Assembly: GCF_900100015.1 (NCBI RefSeq)
Contig: NZ_FNDD01000035.1
Coordinates: 1 to 60,838, forward strand
Length of the DNA: 60,838 nt
Direction of reading: 5' to 3'
DNA from: Vibrio xiamenensis
GTDB taxonomy: Bacteria; Pseudomonadota; Gammaproteobacteria; Enterobacterales; Vibrionaceae
Shown: positions 52,303 to 60,531 of the stretch, one piece after another
How the letters are laid out: the number at the start of each line of letters is the position of its first letter
Position numbering within the stretch: position 1 is the stretch's first letter
Position numbers and translations under genes: made by a program
The notes under the pieces: model-generated
The model's database searches: none
Seen by the model: the letters and a program-made list of their open reading frames with translations, nothing else
Told to the model about the DNA's origin: nothing

Positions 52303-52773
52303 CTAAGCCACATCACTTTTGAACTCTAGCTGTTGCGCCATAATGAATTTATTTTGCTCTTGCTTGATAACCTTAAAGCCGCGCGCTTGATAAAGCTTAA
52401 CATTGTGCGCTTCACAGCGAAGCGACAGGTGCGGCAATTTAAGCTCGCACGCTTTGGAGATGGCATAGTCAATCAGCTGGGTTGCAATGCCTTTTCCACG
52501 ATGAGAGGGCGTGACATACACACCATCAAGCCAATATTGATTATCTGGATATTCAGCGAGTTCGCGAAATTTTAATTCTGCCGCAGCAACGGATTGTCCA
52601 TCAAGGTGCACCACAAATGCCATCGGCAGCGCATCACGATGAATGCCCAAACCAACCTTTTCAATGATATTTTCTAAACGATTATCTGGGTTGTGACACG
52701 CCCATTCTTGCCAATACCATTTCGCAAGCTGCAGCGCTTCTTGTGGGCAATCCGCCAAAAGGGAAATATTCAT
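52303..52773 (-). CDS. GNAT N-acetyltransferase
   Basis: 156 aa. DGVYVTPSHRGKGIATQLID gives the CoA loop and RCEAHNVKLYQARGFKVIKQ the end. The start at 52773 (MNISLLADCP) has GAGAG upstream. Substrate unknown. Confidence 0.9.
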   Translation of the reverse strand: MNISLLADCPQEALQLAKWYWQEWACHNPDNRLENIIEKVGLGIHRDALPMAFVVHLDGQSVAAAELKFRELAEYPDNQYWLDGVYVTPSHRGKGIATQLIDYAISKACELKLPHLSLRCEAHNVKLYQARGFKVIKQEQNKFIMAQQLEFKSDVA

Positions 52774-52828
52774 ACTATCTCTCGTACCAATAACCACGGT
52801 TGGGATACATAAAGTCATTCAAGTATTT

Positions 52829-53242
52829 CTAGGCGTTGGTTTCCATTGTTAAACAATATTCACCGAACCCAACGGATCGCCAGAAATTCACCCCACGTAG
52901 ATTTTCAATCAAAACATCAAGGCGTAATCGTTGCCCTGACCAATAGACATCTTTTAACTGAGTAAATGCCTTTTTGCCGATTGCTTGACCACGATAAGAC
53001 TCACAAATGAAGAACTGGCGAATATAGATAAATTCCGGATCTTTTCGCCATAATGCATAACCCGCAATATCACCGTTTTCGATAAATAACGCCGCTTGAT
53101 AGTCGCTATTGAGCCAAGCCTTCATCCTCGCTTGTAAATCCAGTAACGACATGGCATTGCGATGACCCTCATCTTTTATAAGCCAAGCATTAAGCTGCGC
53201 CAATATTGGGCTATCCGCTTCGCTGGCCAGCTGTATCTTCAT
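52829..53242 (-). CDS. GNAT N-acetyltransferase
   Basis: 137 aa. IRQFFICESYRGQAIGKKAF is motif A (one Gly replaced by Ala), DVLIENLRGVNFWRSVGF the end. GGGAAG lies upstream of the ATG. 55 bp upstream of the next GNAT in the same direction. Confidence 0.87.
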   Translation of the reverse strand: MKIQLASEADSPILAQLNAWLIKDEGHRNAMSLLDLQARMKAWLNSDYQAALFIENGDIAGYALWRKDPEFIYIRQFFICESYRGQAIGKKAFTQLKDVYWSGQRLRLDVLIENLRGVNFWRSVGFGEYCLTMETNA

Positions 53243-53288
53243 CGCATCTTCCCAAAACTATTGTATATTATTCAAAAATTCAGCCGAA

Positions 53289-53693
53289 CTACTCTCTGCC
53301 TTCTTTAAACTGAGGAAGATCGTCGCTGATAAGGTACCAATTACTTTGGTAATCGGTGTAGATGTGCGCATCGACTTCAACTTCAATGTCGCTATCAAAT
53401 AACGCTAAAGACAATTCAATCTGCGTAAGATCATCGCCTTTGCGGCGAAAGCCAACACTTGAACCACAATGCTCGCAGAAAGTTCGCGTTGTGCCATTCG
53501 GCGCGACATAATCTTTGAGTAAGTGCTTACCCGAGAGCCAAGTTAAATTATCGACTTGGGTGAGCGCAGCAAATGGCGCGCCATGAAATTTTCGGCACAT
53601 AGAACAGTGGCAATGTGCCGTCGGTTGATGAAAACCGGTAACTTCAAAACGAATTTGCCCGCAAAGGCAGCTTCCTTGATAGGTCGAACTCAT
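53289..53693 (-). CDS. GFA-family zinc protein
   Basis: 134 aa. CLCGQIRFEV, AHCHCSMCRKFHGAPFAALT and FCEHCGSSVGFRRKGD hold the zinc cysteines. Close in plan to the gene at 45228. AAGGAGG lies upstream of the ATG. Confidence 0.91.
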   Translation of the reverse strand: MSSTYQGSCLCGQIRFEVTGFHQPTAHCHCSMCRKFHGAPFAALTQVDNLTWLSGKHLLKDYVAPNGTTRTFCEHCGSSVGFRRKGDDLTQIELSLALFDSDIEVEVDAHIYTDYQSNWYLISDDLPQFKEGRE

Positions 53694-53789
53694 AATATGC
53701 GCCTCCTTGGCGAAGATAACCTCAGTTCACATTAGCGAAATGCTCAGCAACCTACAATCGGGTTTTACTCACTAATAACTTATTTAGGT

Positions 53790-54326
53790 TCAGTTGCCCG
53801 TATGAGCACTTTCGATTCGCATTTGATAACGAGCAACATCAAAACCCAAGCGTGGCTTTCTATCGACCAAATCAAAGCCGAATGCTTGATAAAAAGCACG
53901 TAATCTTGGCCTTGCACCATGGCAATCGCAGCGTAGCCATCGACGCTGGCTGTGCTTTGCCAAATTTCCCAGTGCAGCCAGCGCTTTTTCACCTAACCCT
54001 TGACCATGATAAGCATCACTAATGGCTAATTTATGGAAAAACACACTGGAGTTTGTATCAATATCTGGCCAGAACACATCGCTATCAAAACTGATAAACA
54101 CACAGCCAATCCAGATGTCTCGATAACGTAAAAGATGCAGGCTATGTGAGTGATAATTCTGCTTGAGCGCCGCTACGCACACTTGTTCATGTGTCCAAAG
54201 TGGTATTTTTTGGCGTCGACAACGTTCGACGGTTTCAAGCAAAAAATCACTCGCCAACGTCCAATCGCTATCGCAAGTTGCTGGGATTAATTGCACGTCG
54301 TCGTCATCACCGAAAACATCTGCCAT
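53790..54326 (-). CDS. GNAT N-acetyltransferase
   Basis: 178 aa starting MADVFGDDDDVQLIPATCDS. AISDAYHGQGLGEKALAALG is the CoA site; RCDCHGARPRLRAFYQAFGF closes the fold. The start at 54326 has GGAG 6 nt upstream; longer versions would overlap the cytidine deaminase gene by 17 bp. Confidence 0.87.
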   Translation of the reverse strand: MADVFGDDDDVQLIPATCDSDWTLASDFLLETVERCRRQKIPLWTHEQVCVAALKQNYHSHSLHLLRYRDIWIGCVFISFDSDVFWPDIDTNSSVFFHKLAISDAYHGQGLGEKALAALGNLAKHSQRRWLRCDCHGARPRLRAFYQAFGFDLVDRKPRLGFDVARYQMRIESAHTGN

Positions 54327-54345
54327 TGGCAACTCCATAAGGGCG

Positions 54346-54756
54346 CTAAAGCGTTTCGCCATTCACCAGCGACCAGTGGTGTGGCATCAATTCGCGTATG
54401 GTCTTAAACACCAGTTTATTACTTGGGTTAGATATCGCCGCTTGCACGTCTCCGCCCCAGTGCACTAGGCGTTCTTGGCAAACGCCGCAGGGTGATAAAA
54501 TCAAAATCTCACCGTGTTCATCTTCACGGCACAAGCACAAAGAATGGGTCACCTCTTCGTTAAGCTTATGGGCCTCTAGGTAAGCGCCCACTTCCATACA
54601 CAAAGACAAGGCGTCATTTTTGACGTCTGGCGCGACACTGGTCAGAATTTTGCCTGAACGGGTTCTCACCGCCGCAGCGCCGCCCCACCCGTTTGGATAG
54701 CGGGTATTAATAAGATCTAGCGCGGCTTGATAAAGCTGCTGCTCAATATTTTCCAT
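54346..54756 (-). CDS. cytidine-deaminase-family protein (blasticidin-S-deaminase-like)
   Basis: 136 aa. Zinc ligands: Cys in SLCMEVGAYLEAHKL with the catalytic Glu, and two Cys in SPCGVCQERLVHWGG. Short single-domain CDA form. Substrate may be cytidine or a nucleoside antibiotic such as blasticidin S; cannot be read from sequence. Shares a transcript with the GNAT at 53790. Confidence 0.87.
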   Translation of the reverse strand: MENIEQQLYQAALDLINTRYPNGWGGAAAVRTRSGKILTSVAPDVKNDALSLCMEVGAYLEAHKLNEEVTHSLCLCREDEHGEILILSPCGVCQERLVHWGGDVQAAISNPSNKLVFKTIRELMPHHWSLVNGETL

Positions 54757-54883
54757 ATTAGATTATTACTTCCTATGTTCTCGAATGCTTGACCAAGCAG
54801 AAGATCTCAATGTTGTCATTGATTCATCCATTTCCATGACTTTAAAAAGGTCTTTAAGGTGATGTGGACTCACCACCCAAAGT

Positions 54884-55300
54884 TTATCGCTTGGCCATTG
54901 GATGGTCTGGATTTAGCTGCAGCAGATCCCATAAATTGCCATAGAGATCTTCGAACACGGCAACGGTGCCATAGTCTTGCTCTTTTGGCTCACGAACAAA
55001 TTTAATCCCTAGCGACATCATACGTTGATAGTCTCGCCAAAAATCGTCGGTATTGAGGAATAGAAATACGCGTCCACCCGCTTGATTGCCTATAAAATCC
55101 AGTTGCTCTGGCTTGGACGCTTTAGCCAACAGCAAAGTCACGCCGTGTGAATTAGGCGGCGCAACAACCACCCAGCGTTTGTCCTGTTCTGGTTGATAAG
55201 TATCTTCGATGAGTTCAAATTTAAGCTTGTTGACATAAAAGTCGATGGCCTCATCGTAGTCTTTCACCACCAATGCGATATGCACGATGTTTTGCTTCAT
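54884..55300 (-). CDS. VOC/glyoxalase-family protein
   Basis: 138 aa. HIALVVKDYDEAIDFYVNKL and GTVAVFEDLYGNLWDLLQL are the two halves of a glyoxalase/bleomycin-resistance (VOC) domain, with metal-binding His and Glu. Such proteins detoxify methylglyoxal or bind antibiotics. AAGG lies upstream of the ATG. Confidence 0.92.
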   Translation of the reverse strand: MKQNIVHIALVVKDYDEAIDFYVNKLKFELIEDTYQPEQDKRWVVVAPPNSHGVTLLLAKASKPEQLDFIGNQAGGRVFLFLNTDDFWRDYQRMMSLGIKFVREPKEQDYGTVAVFEDLYGNLWDLLQLNPDHPMAKR

Positions 55301-55348
55301 ATTTTAACCTTATTGAATGGCGCGCTTATTCCAAGTGAGGGCATCAGT

Positions 55349-55666
55349 TTATGACCATGTCCTTTGACTGTTCTTTTGTTCCTTGTTCACAAAAGCACTT
55401 TCGAGATCAATCTGATAGCGGTTTGCAATCGAACATAAATAGATGAAAATATCCGCCAGTTCATCACCGATATCACCGACTTTAGATTGAGGGTCAACCG
55501 CAATCCCTTCGGCTTTACGTACCGCTTTAAATAACTCGCCTACTTCTTCACCAAGCAACAAGCATTTATCGTTCACGCGCTGGTCGGAGAAACCGCGCTC
55601 CACTTCTAGTTCTTTAACGTAATTTTGAAAATCCACTAATTGTGGGTTGGCCTTTAAAATCGGCAT
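55349..55666 (-). CDS. MazG-like nucleotide pyrophosphohydrolase
   Basis: 105 aa starting MPILKANPQLVDFQNYVKEL. LLGEEVGELFKAVRKAEG and DIGDELADIFIYLCSIA hold the acidic metal ligands. C-terminus EQKNSQRTWS is the usual end of the short family. Second MazG-like protein in the window, with no homopolymer tract. Confidence 0.9.
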   Translation of the reverse strand: MPILKANPQLVDFQNYVKELEVERGFSDQRVNDKCLLLGEEVGELFKAVRKAEGIAVDPQSKVGDIGDELADIFIYLCSIANRYQIDLESAFVNKEQKNSQRTWS

Positions 55667-55721
55667 AGTTGCTCCCTGCAATGATAGTGTGACCAGATAT
55701 ATCAACGCACTTAAGCCCAAG

Positions 55722-56156
55722 TCAGATCAAAGGCTTAACGTATACCTGAGAGGTTTTGGTGTGAGAAAAGCCTGCGCTCGGATAAAAATCATGAGACTCT
55801 TTGCGTGCAGCATTAGAGCGAACCACCAAACGTGTCAGCCCGAGCGAACAAGCCCATTGCTCAGCCGCCGAGACTAAAGCATTGGCAATGCCGCGGCGGC
55901 GAAATGCTTTGCCAACCACCAGTCCTGTGATTTCAGCGCTGCAACCTGACTCCAAAAACAGACGTTTTTCCACAACGAGCCAACCGCATACGTTTGAATC
56001 GCTGACGGCGACCAACACGCAATGCGTGCTTGAGCCGAGCAGCGCTTCTAACCGATGCTTGGTTTCATCAACACTGGTGGTATACCCCAATTCCGCCGTT
56101 AACTGCGCAATGTCGCCACTCATATCCATCGTTGCGGATTCGATATAAAACTGCAT
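55722..56156 (-). CDS. GNAT N-acetyltransferase (aminoglycoside 6'-type-like)
   Basis: 144 aa. LVVGKAFRRRGIANALVSAA is the CoA site; RSNAARKESHDFYPSAGF is the C-terminal pattern found in many proteobacterial GNATs, including some 6'-N-acetyltransferase-like ones. GGAG lies upstream of the ATG at 56156. Substrate unknown. Confidence 0.89.
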   Translation of the reverse strand: MQFYIESATMDMSGDIAQLTAELGYTTSVDETKHRLEALLGSSTHCVLVAVSDSNVCGWLVVEKRLFLESGCSAEITGLVVGKAFRRRGIANALVSAAEQWACSLGLTRLVVRSNAARKESHDFYPSAGFSHTKTSQVYVKPLI

Positions 56157-56243
56157 CCAAGCTCCATTTCCCAATGACTTATTTTAAACAGTGAACACAT
56201 TACCACAGCCGTTTACAAAGAGGATAAATGAATATTCTTCTAC

Positions 56244-56585
56244 CTAGTACGAAGCGCCATCTATTTTTCGAATAGGAATAGCAGATAATATTGTTGCATC
56301 GGCCATACGCATATTTACCGCCACAATATCTTCATCACATAGTTTTGTCGTGACATAGTGAGTAATACAGCCACATAAATTACAGCGATGAAATTCGACC
56401 TGTTTGTCACCCCAAATATAAAACACGCTTTGCTGTTTAAAGTATTTAATAGTCACATCTTGTGGTGAATAATAGGCCCAAAGGGCAGCATATCGGCGAC
56501 ATATAGAACAATTACATTGCCCCACCTCATTAGGAGAATAACGCAAAGTAATTTCAATATTTCCACAATGACAGCTGACCTTCAC
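56244..56585 (-). CDS. GFA-family zinc protein (short form)
   Basis: 113 aa, shortest of the four GFA proteins. SCHCGNIEITL, then QCNCSICRRYAALWAYYSPQ and CNLCGCITHYVTTKL hold the zinc ligands. GTG start at 56585 with AGGAGAG upstream. AT-richer than the others. Confidence 0.9.
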   Translation of the reverse strand: MKVSCHCGNIEITLRYSPNEVGQCNCSICRRYAALWAYYSPQDVTIKYFKQQSVFYIWGDKQVEFHRCNLCGCITHYVTTKLCDEDIVAVNMRMADATILSAIPIRKIDGASY

Positions 56586-56627
56586 GATACTCTCCTATAT
56601 AACAGCCTGGCTACACAAACATAAAAA

Positions 56628-57002
56628 CTATGCGCCTATTTCGAATTCTGCACACGGTGTACCCTGATGATATTTCATTTGCCATTTATCTCCCGTGAAA
56701 ACCCAAATCGATGAACGTTTAGCAAAACCGCTGACTGCTTGTTCATTCGTTATCCATGCCGACTTATAAATCAGCAACTGCACAGAAGGTTCAAGTTGAA
56801 TGCATTGGTAGTCTTGTGAATGTAAATAGCTATCTGACATATGCTCTTGAGTCATCATATCTACCACACTATCGCAATCGTAGGTTTCGCCCGAGCGCCC
56901 GACTTCCATAAACGTTGGATGAAGAAGGCGCCTAACGTCTTGCTCACTTTTACGAACATCATGTTTATGCAGGGCTTTTTCTTGCTCAATTAGGATTTTC
57001 AT
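56628..57002 (-). CDS. DUF4440/SnoaL-like protein
   Basis: 124 aa, NTF2 fold. LLHPTFMEVGRSGETYDCDS and the late SIWVFTGDKWQMKYHQGTPC are typical of DUF4440. It may bind small molecules. 42 bp upstream of the GFA gene. Weak ribosome binding site. Confidence 0.8.
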   Translation of the reverse strand: MKILIEQEKALHKHDVRKSEQDVRRLLHPTFMEVGRSGETYDCDSVVDMMTQEHMSDSYLHSQDYQCIQLEPSVQLLIYKSAWITNEQAVSGFAKRSSIWVFTGDKWQMKYHQGTPCAEFEIGA

Positions 57003-57252
57003 TGGTATTTTTAACTCTCTAGCCTATTTAACATCGTACAAATGTGGAGATACTCGCGACATCTGTAAAAGAGCGAAGATAACACTGATATGTCACGTTT
57101 TATCAAGCCCTTGTTAGAACCATCATGGACAACAGACAACCGAAAGCTTGTATCAAAATTGCATATCAATAACTACGACGCACACGTTACCAAGCACTCA
57201 GGCACGCGACTCATTTCCCATTATTAATGACCAGTTTCGCGTATAAGGCTTT

Positions 57253-57666
57253 TTATTGAATACTTCGTTTTTGCGTAGCGAATTCTTTCTGTGTTGATAA
57301 GCCAATCCAATAACGTTCGATAATAACAACACAAGCCCAACCAATGGTGTATGCAAGCATATCTAGCCAATCAAATGTCGCACCTAATATGATGCGCGCC
57401 GCTCGTATATGCTCAAGGCCAAGTAGCGTAACAAAATGAAAGTACTGCGCTGTTTCAATGGCATACGCAAACAACAGCACAACAAAAGCTAATTTACTTG
57501 GTTTCATGGTTAGCAAACACTTGATCGAAAAATATAACCAAACCACAACGAGAACATCGCCTAAAAAGGGACGTACGAATTGATCATGTACGAACAAAGC
57601 GATATAGGAAAGAAGCGCAAATAAAATAACACTCAAGAAAAAATGCTTTTTATCAAACTGAAACAT
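57253..57666 (-). CDS. DUF2809 membrane protein
   Basis: 137 aa with four membrane helices. RPFLGDVLVVVWLYFSIKCL and DWLDMLAYTIGWA are DUF2809 signatures. Function unknown. The start at 57666 (MFQFDKKHFF) is chosen; an upstream frame is possible. AT-rich region. Confidence 0.86.
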   Translation of the reverse strand: MFQFDKKHFFLSVILFALLSYIALFVHDQFVRPFLGDVLVVVWLYFSIKCLLTMKPSKLAFVVLLFAYAIETAQYFHFVTLLGLEHIRAARIILGATFDWLDMLAYTIGWACVVIIERYWIGLSTQKEFATQKRSIQ

Positions 57667-57815
57667 CACAATATTCTCATGGCTTAAATAAGGAATAACG
57701 TACTGATTATTAGAAATAATATAACATTCACTATCAGCTAAAATTATCACACGTTGCGCGTCAAAATAAGAAATTTATTATTGATGTTTAAAGAGTAAAT
57801 GAGGCAAGAGACGAG

Positions 57816-57847
57816 GAGGAAAGCATAGAGCATGGCACTCTATGCTT
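57816..57847 (-). terminator. hairpin after the DUF3297 gene
   Basis: Perfect 10-bp stem AAGCATAGAG / CTCTATGCTT with a 7-nt loop (57821-57847), then TTTCC on the minus strand. A short T-run makes it a modest terminator. Confidence 0.6.
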
Positions 57848-57863
57848 AAAATATGCGCTGGGA

Positions 57864-58112
57864 TTACTTGTAGAACGCTTCAACTTCACCTTTGAGTTTA
57901 ATCAGCATCGGCTGTCCCCAACGATCTTTCGCTTTTGGTGATGCAATTTTCACCCAGCCCTCGCTAATGCAGTATTCCTCAACGTCAGTACGTTCTTTAC
58001 CGTTTAAACGAATACCAATAGGGTGTTCAAAACACTCAGCTACGTAATGAGGGCTGCGAGGGTTACCCGCTAAATGGTCTGGCAGTTCTGGTTTTGAAAT
58101 ATTGTCGCTCAT
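57864..58112 (-). CDS. DUF3297 family protein
   Basis: 82 aa. LPDHLAGNPRSPHYVAECFE, then GIRLNGKERTDVEEYCISEG and GWVKI, is the DUF3297 pattern. Highly conserved small protein of unknown function (often misnamed). Followed by a hairpin. Confidence 0.92.
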   Translation of the reverse strand: MSDNISKPELPDHLAGNPRSPHYVAECFEHPIGIRLNGKERTDVEEYCISEGWVKIASPKAKDRWGQPMLIKLKGEVEAFYK

Positions 58113-58259
58113 GGTTATGACCTAAAGTGTATTTTTGAGCGGGTATTCTAGGTTACCGGATACAATAGCTCAACCACCAAATAGGCTGTTTACCCCGCTT
58201 TTACTGAGGAAATACTTTGACGCTTGGCACCAAGCTTGATGGGCATATTAAACACCTTG

Positions 58260-59264
58260 TCAGTTTGCTAATAACCACTGACTTTCGAGACTGAGAGTTT
58301 GGCGTTCAAAATCAATACATGCCTGCACTCCCAATGGCGTAACTAGCATGGGGTGCGTATGACAACTATCAAAACCATAAAGTATCGGGACGTTTTTACC
58401 GTTTAACACTTCTAGCAAGACATCCAAAGGAGTACGTCCTGTACCTTTATCATTAAACAATTCATGTTTGCCCAATATGATTGCTCCAACCTTCTCAAAC
58501 ACACCACATGCCATTAGGTGGGCAAACGATCGCTCAACGGTTTCAATACCTTTTAGAGAATCTTCAATCAACAGGATATCGCCAGACCGTATCTCTGGCA
58601 TATATTGGCTTCCCCAAATACCTGCCATGGTATTGAGGTTACCACCAATTATTCGACCTCTAATCTGACCGCGCCCTAAAAACTGCCATTCGTTGCTGTA
58701 AGTGGGTTTCGCTGAATCTTGCGTTTCCCAGTCATGCTTAATGTCAGTCCACGCCATTGGCATAGTGTATTTATATGACTCAAGATTTGAACACAGAATT
58801 TCCTTAAAGGATTTAAATGTTTCTTCGACCAAGGGAGGAAACTCGCCAAACGACGCAACCAATGCTGGGCCATAAAATGTAATTAGCCCCGTTTGTGCAT
58901 ATATCCCCAAGAGCAAAGCGGTTACGTCGGAATAGCCGATGATAATTTTGGGGTCGTTTCTGAGCGCTTCATAATCAACATAAGGCAGCAGAGAATTACT
59001 GTTACTGCCACCAATAGTAGACATGATACAACGCACTTCAGGATCTCTGATTAATCGATTGAGCTCTTCGGCGCGCTCTTGAATTGAGCCAGAGCGATAC
59101 GAATCAGAACAACCCGTTAGCTGACCTTCAACTAATTGAAAACCTTGAGACTCGAGATAAAACTTAGCTCGCTTGAAACGATTTGGCGCAAAAGCCGTTG
59201 CAGGTGATGACGGTGAAAAAAAGCCAATTTTATCACCCACTTTTAAAGCTTTCGGGAATATCAC
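58260..59264 (-). CDS. S66-family peptidase (LD-carboxypeptidase/MccF-like)
   Basis: 334 aa. FFSPSSPATAFAPNRFKRAK at the start, nucleophile Ser in IIGYSDVTALLLGIY, Glu in LLIEDSLKGIET, and His in DSCHTHPMLVTPLGVQACID form the S66 Ser-Glu-His triad. The MccF branch cleaves the toxic microcin C product and gives self-immunity; others recycle murein. No mcc biosynthesis genes are here. GTG start at 59264. Confidence 0.88.
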   Translation of the reverse strand: MIFPKALKVGDKIGFFSPSSPATAFAPNRFKRAKFYLESQGFQLVEGQLTGCSDSYRSGSIQERAEELNRLIRDPEVRCIMSTIGGSNSNSLLPYVDYEALRNDPKIIIGYSDVTALLLGIYAQTGLITFYGPALVASFGEFPPLVEETFKSFKEILCSNLESYKYTMPMAWTDIKHDWETQDSAKPTYSNEWQFLGRGQIRGRIIGGNLNTMAGIWGSQYMPEIRSGDILLIEDSLKGIETVERSFAHLMACGVFEKVGAIILGKHELFNDKGTGRTPLDVLLEVLNGKNVPILYGFDSCHTHPMLVTPLGVQACIDFERQTLSLESQWLLAN

Positions 59265-59365
59265 TTACCCTAATCCTCCGTAATTCAAATAAGTAAAATA
59301 ACGCTTTGTTAAGTAGTGAGGCACGCAGCAATCCTATACCAATGATTGTGCTCCGACCTTGAAGA

Positions 59366-59836
59366 CTAAAAGTAAGCCGGTAGTGAACCATCAAACTCGA
59401 AACCGGGGCTTGGAGCATACATACAATCACAGCCCTTAACCGTGATAAAACCAAGCTTACTATAAAACTGCTGGTCGATATCGCTATATAAAAATATGGC
59501 TTTACAATTACGATGGGCAAATAATTCGGTTTTCACAAGATTGACTAATTTAGAAGCATAACCTCGTCGACGAAAACGATTAGGCGTGGCTACAGAGCCG
59601 ATTCCAAAACAATCATCTTTGAGAGCAAACTTATTCTGATAAACAATAAGGGACGATAAAATTTGTTCATTGTCGATTAACACATACCAAGTTCCAGCTT
59701 GATACTTTTGGCTTTCGCGACAGCCAACTAGGTACTCTTCATAGCTAATACCATCGCCCCACACGTCAAAACCCATAGCGTAAATCGCATCGAGCTCATG
59801 ACACTGTGCTTCTCTTACATACATCCTTGCAAACAT
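59366..59836 (-). CDS. GNAT N-acetyltransferase (cassette-like)
   Basis: 156 aa. VATPNRFRRRGYASKLVNLV is the CoA site. Its start (59836, or the ATG at 59824) lies about 20 bp after the attC core at 59857-59860, exactly where an integron-cassette gene begins. AT-rich. Substrate unknown. Confidence 0.87.
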   Translation of the reverse strand: MFARMYVREAQCHELDAIYAMGFDVWGDGISYEEYLVGCRESQKYQAGTWYVLIDNEQILSSLIVYQNKFALKDDCFGIGSVATPNRFRRRGYASKLVNLVKTELFAHRNCKAIFLYSDIDQQFYSKLGFITVKGCDCMYAPSPGFEFDGSLPAYF

Positions 59837-59854
59837 CCTAAATTGATAAAGACT

Positions 59855-59975
59855 TATAACGCCGGACTAAGGCGTGAAACACACCATAAAAACGCTTCTG
59901 CATTGCACCTTGAACACAAAATTCGCTGCAAACCAAAATGCCATGCGTGCCGAATCTGTTTGAACAGCCGGTGAT
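59855..59975 (-). mobile_element. attC recombination site (Vibrio-type chromosomal integron)
   Basis: On the minus strand a 121-nt element follows the stop codon of the GNAT gene at 59983. It contains the blocks CATGGCATTTTGGTTTGC and TTTTGTGTTCAAGG typical of long Vibrio repeats and ends CGCCTTAGTCCGGCGTTATA. The right core is GTTA (59857-59860). The left core, CACCGGCTGTTC, is degenerate compared with TAACGCCGG. An attC between two same-strand genes is the cassette layout. Confidence 0.75.
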
Positions 59976-59982
59976 GTACGTA

Positions 59983-60435
59983 CTAAACAAGAAACTTTTG
60001 CCAATGATTCGAGTCTTTTTGCTCAACTTGATAATCTTGGAAACCGCAAGACTGATATAACTTTTTAGCCACTGTATTGTTATTGTTTACTTCCAAAGTG
60101 ATTTTTAAATACTCATTAGTGTTGCCGTATTGCTCAATACCATTAAGTAGAATTTTTCCCAACCCTCTGCCTCGATAGCGTTCTGAAACCATAAAATCAT
60201 GAACGTTGAGTATTTTCATGAAGCGATAAGTCGAAAACGATTCATAACATACAGCGCACGCTGCAGGCTGATTATCCACAAAACAAATAAACCCATGAAA
60301 ATACGGTAACTCAAATAACTGACCGACGACTTTCGACCGGATTTCATCGTCTAAATCTGAAGCGTATTCTTCGAATAATTCGTTAAATTCTTGATAGTGC
60401 TTATCTCTTTCAACGTATATTACTTTGGTGTCCAA
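59983..60435 (-). CDS. GNAT N-acetyltransferase (integron-cassette gene)
   Basis: 150 aa. SERYRGRGLGKILLNGIEQY, then EVNNNNTVAKKLYQSCGFQD, is a clear GNAT. The TTG at 60435 (GGGAG 7 nt upstream) gives LDTKVIYVERDK; longer starts reach to 60522. It is followed directly by the attC site, so gene plus attC make one cassette. The IS3 end lies only about 96 bp upstream, so its original promoter may have been lost. Confidence 0.88.
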   Translation of the reverse strand: MDTKVIYVERDKHYQEFNELFEEYASDLDDEIRSKVVGQLFELPYFHGFICFVDNQPAACAVCYESFSTYRFMKILNVHDFMVSERYRGRGLGKILLNGIEQYGNTNEYLKITLEVNNNNTVAKKLYQSCGFQDYQVEQKDSNHWQKFLV

Positions 60436-60531
60436 CCTAATTCTCCCTTGAAGTACACAACGGCACGTCCTTTTTGAGTTTAATTCGTACAACTTCAGCA
60501 AACTCAAACACAGCAAGCTCACCGCAAGATG

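Noticed and set aside
8416..59300. A complete integron cassette array across the whole minus-strand run
   Set aside because: Spacers lack attC blocks except at 59.85 kb, many genes overlap by 4-17 bp, and several have terminators of their own. Only one clear site was kept.
59280..59345. A second attC after the gene at 59366
   Set aside because: AACAAAGCGTTAT resembles the right core, but no matching left core or conserved central blocks were found.
59838..60026. A 62-codon gene between the two last GNATs
   Set aside because: The frame consists of the attC site read through and overlaps the end of the GNAT gene.
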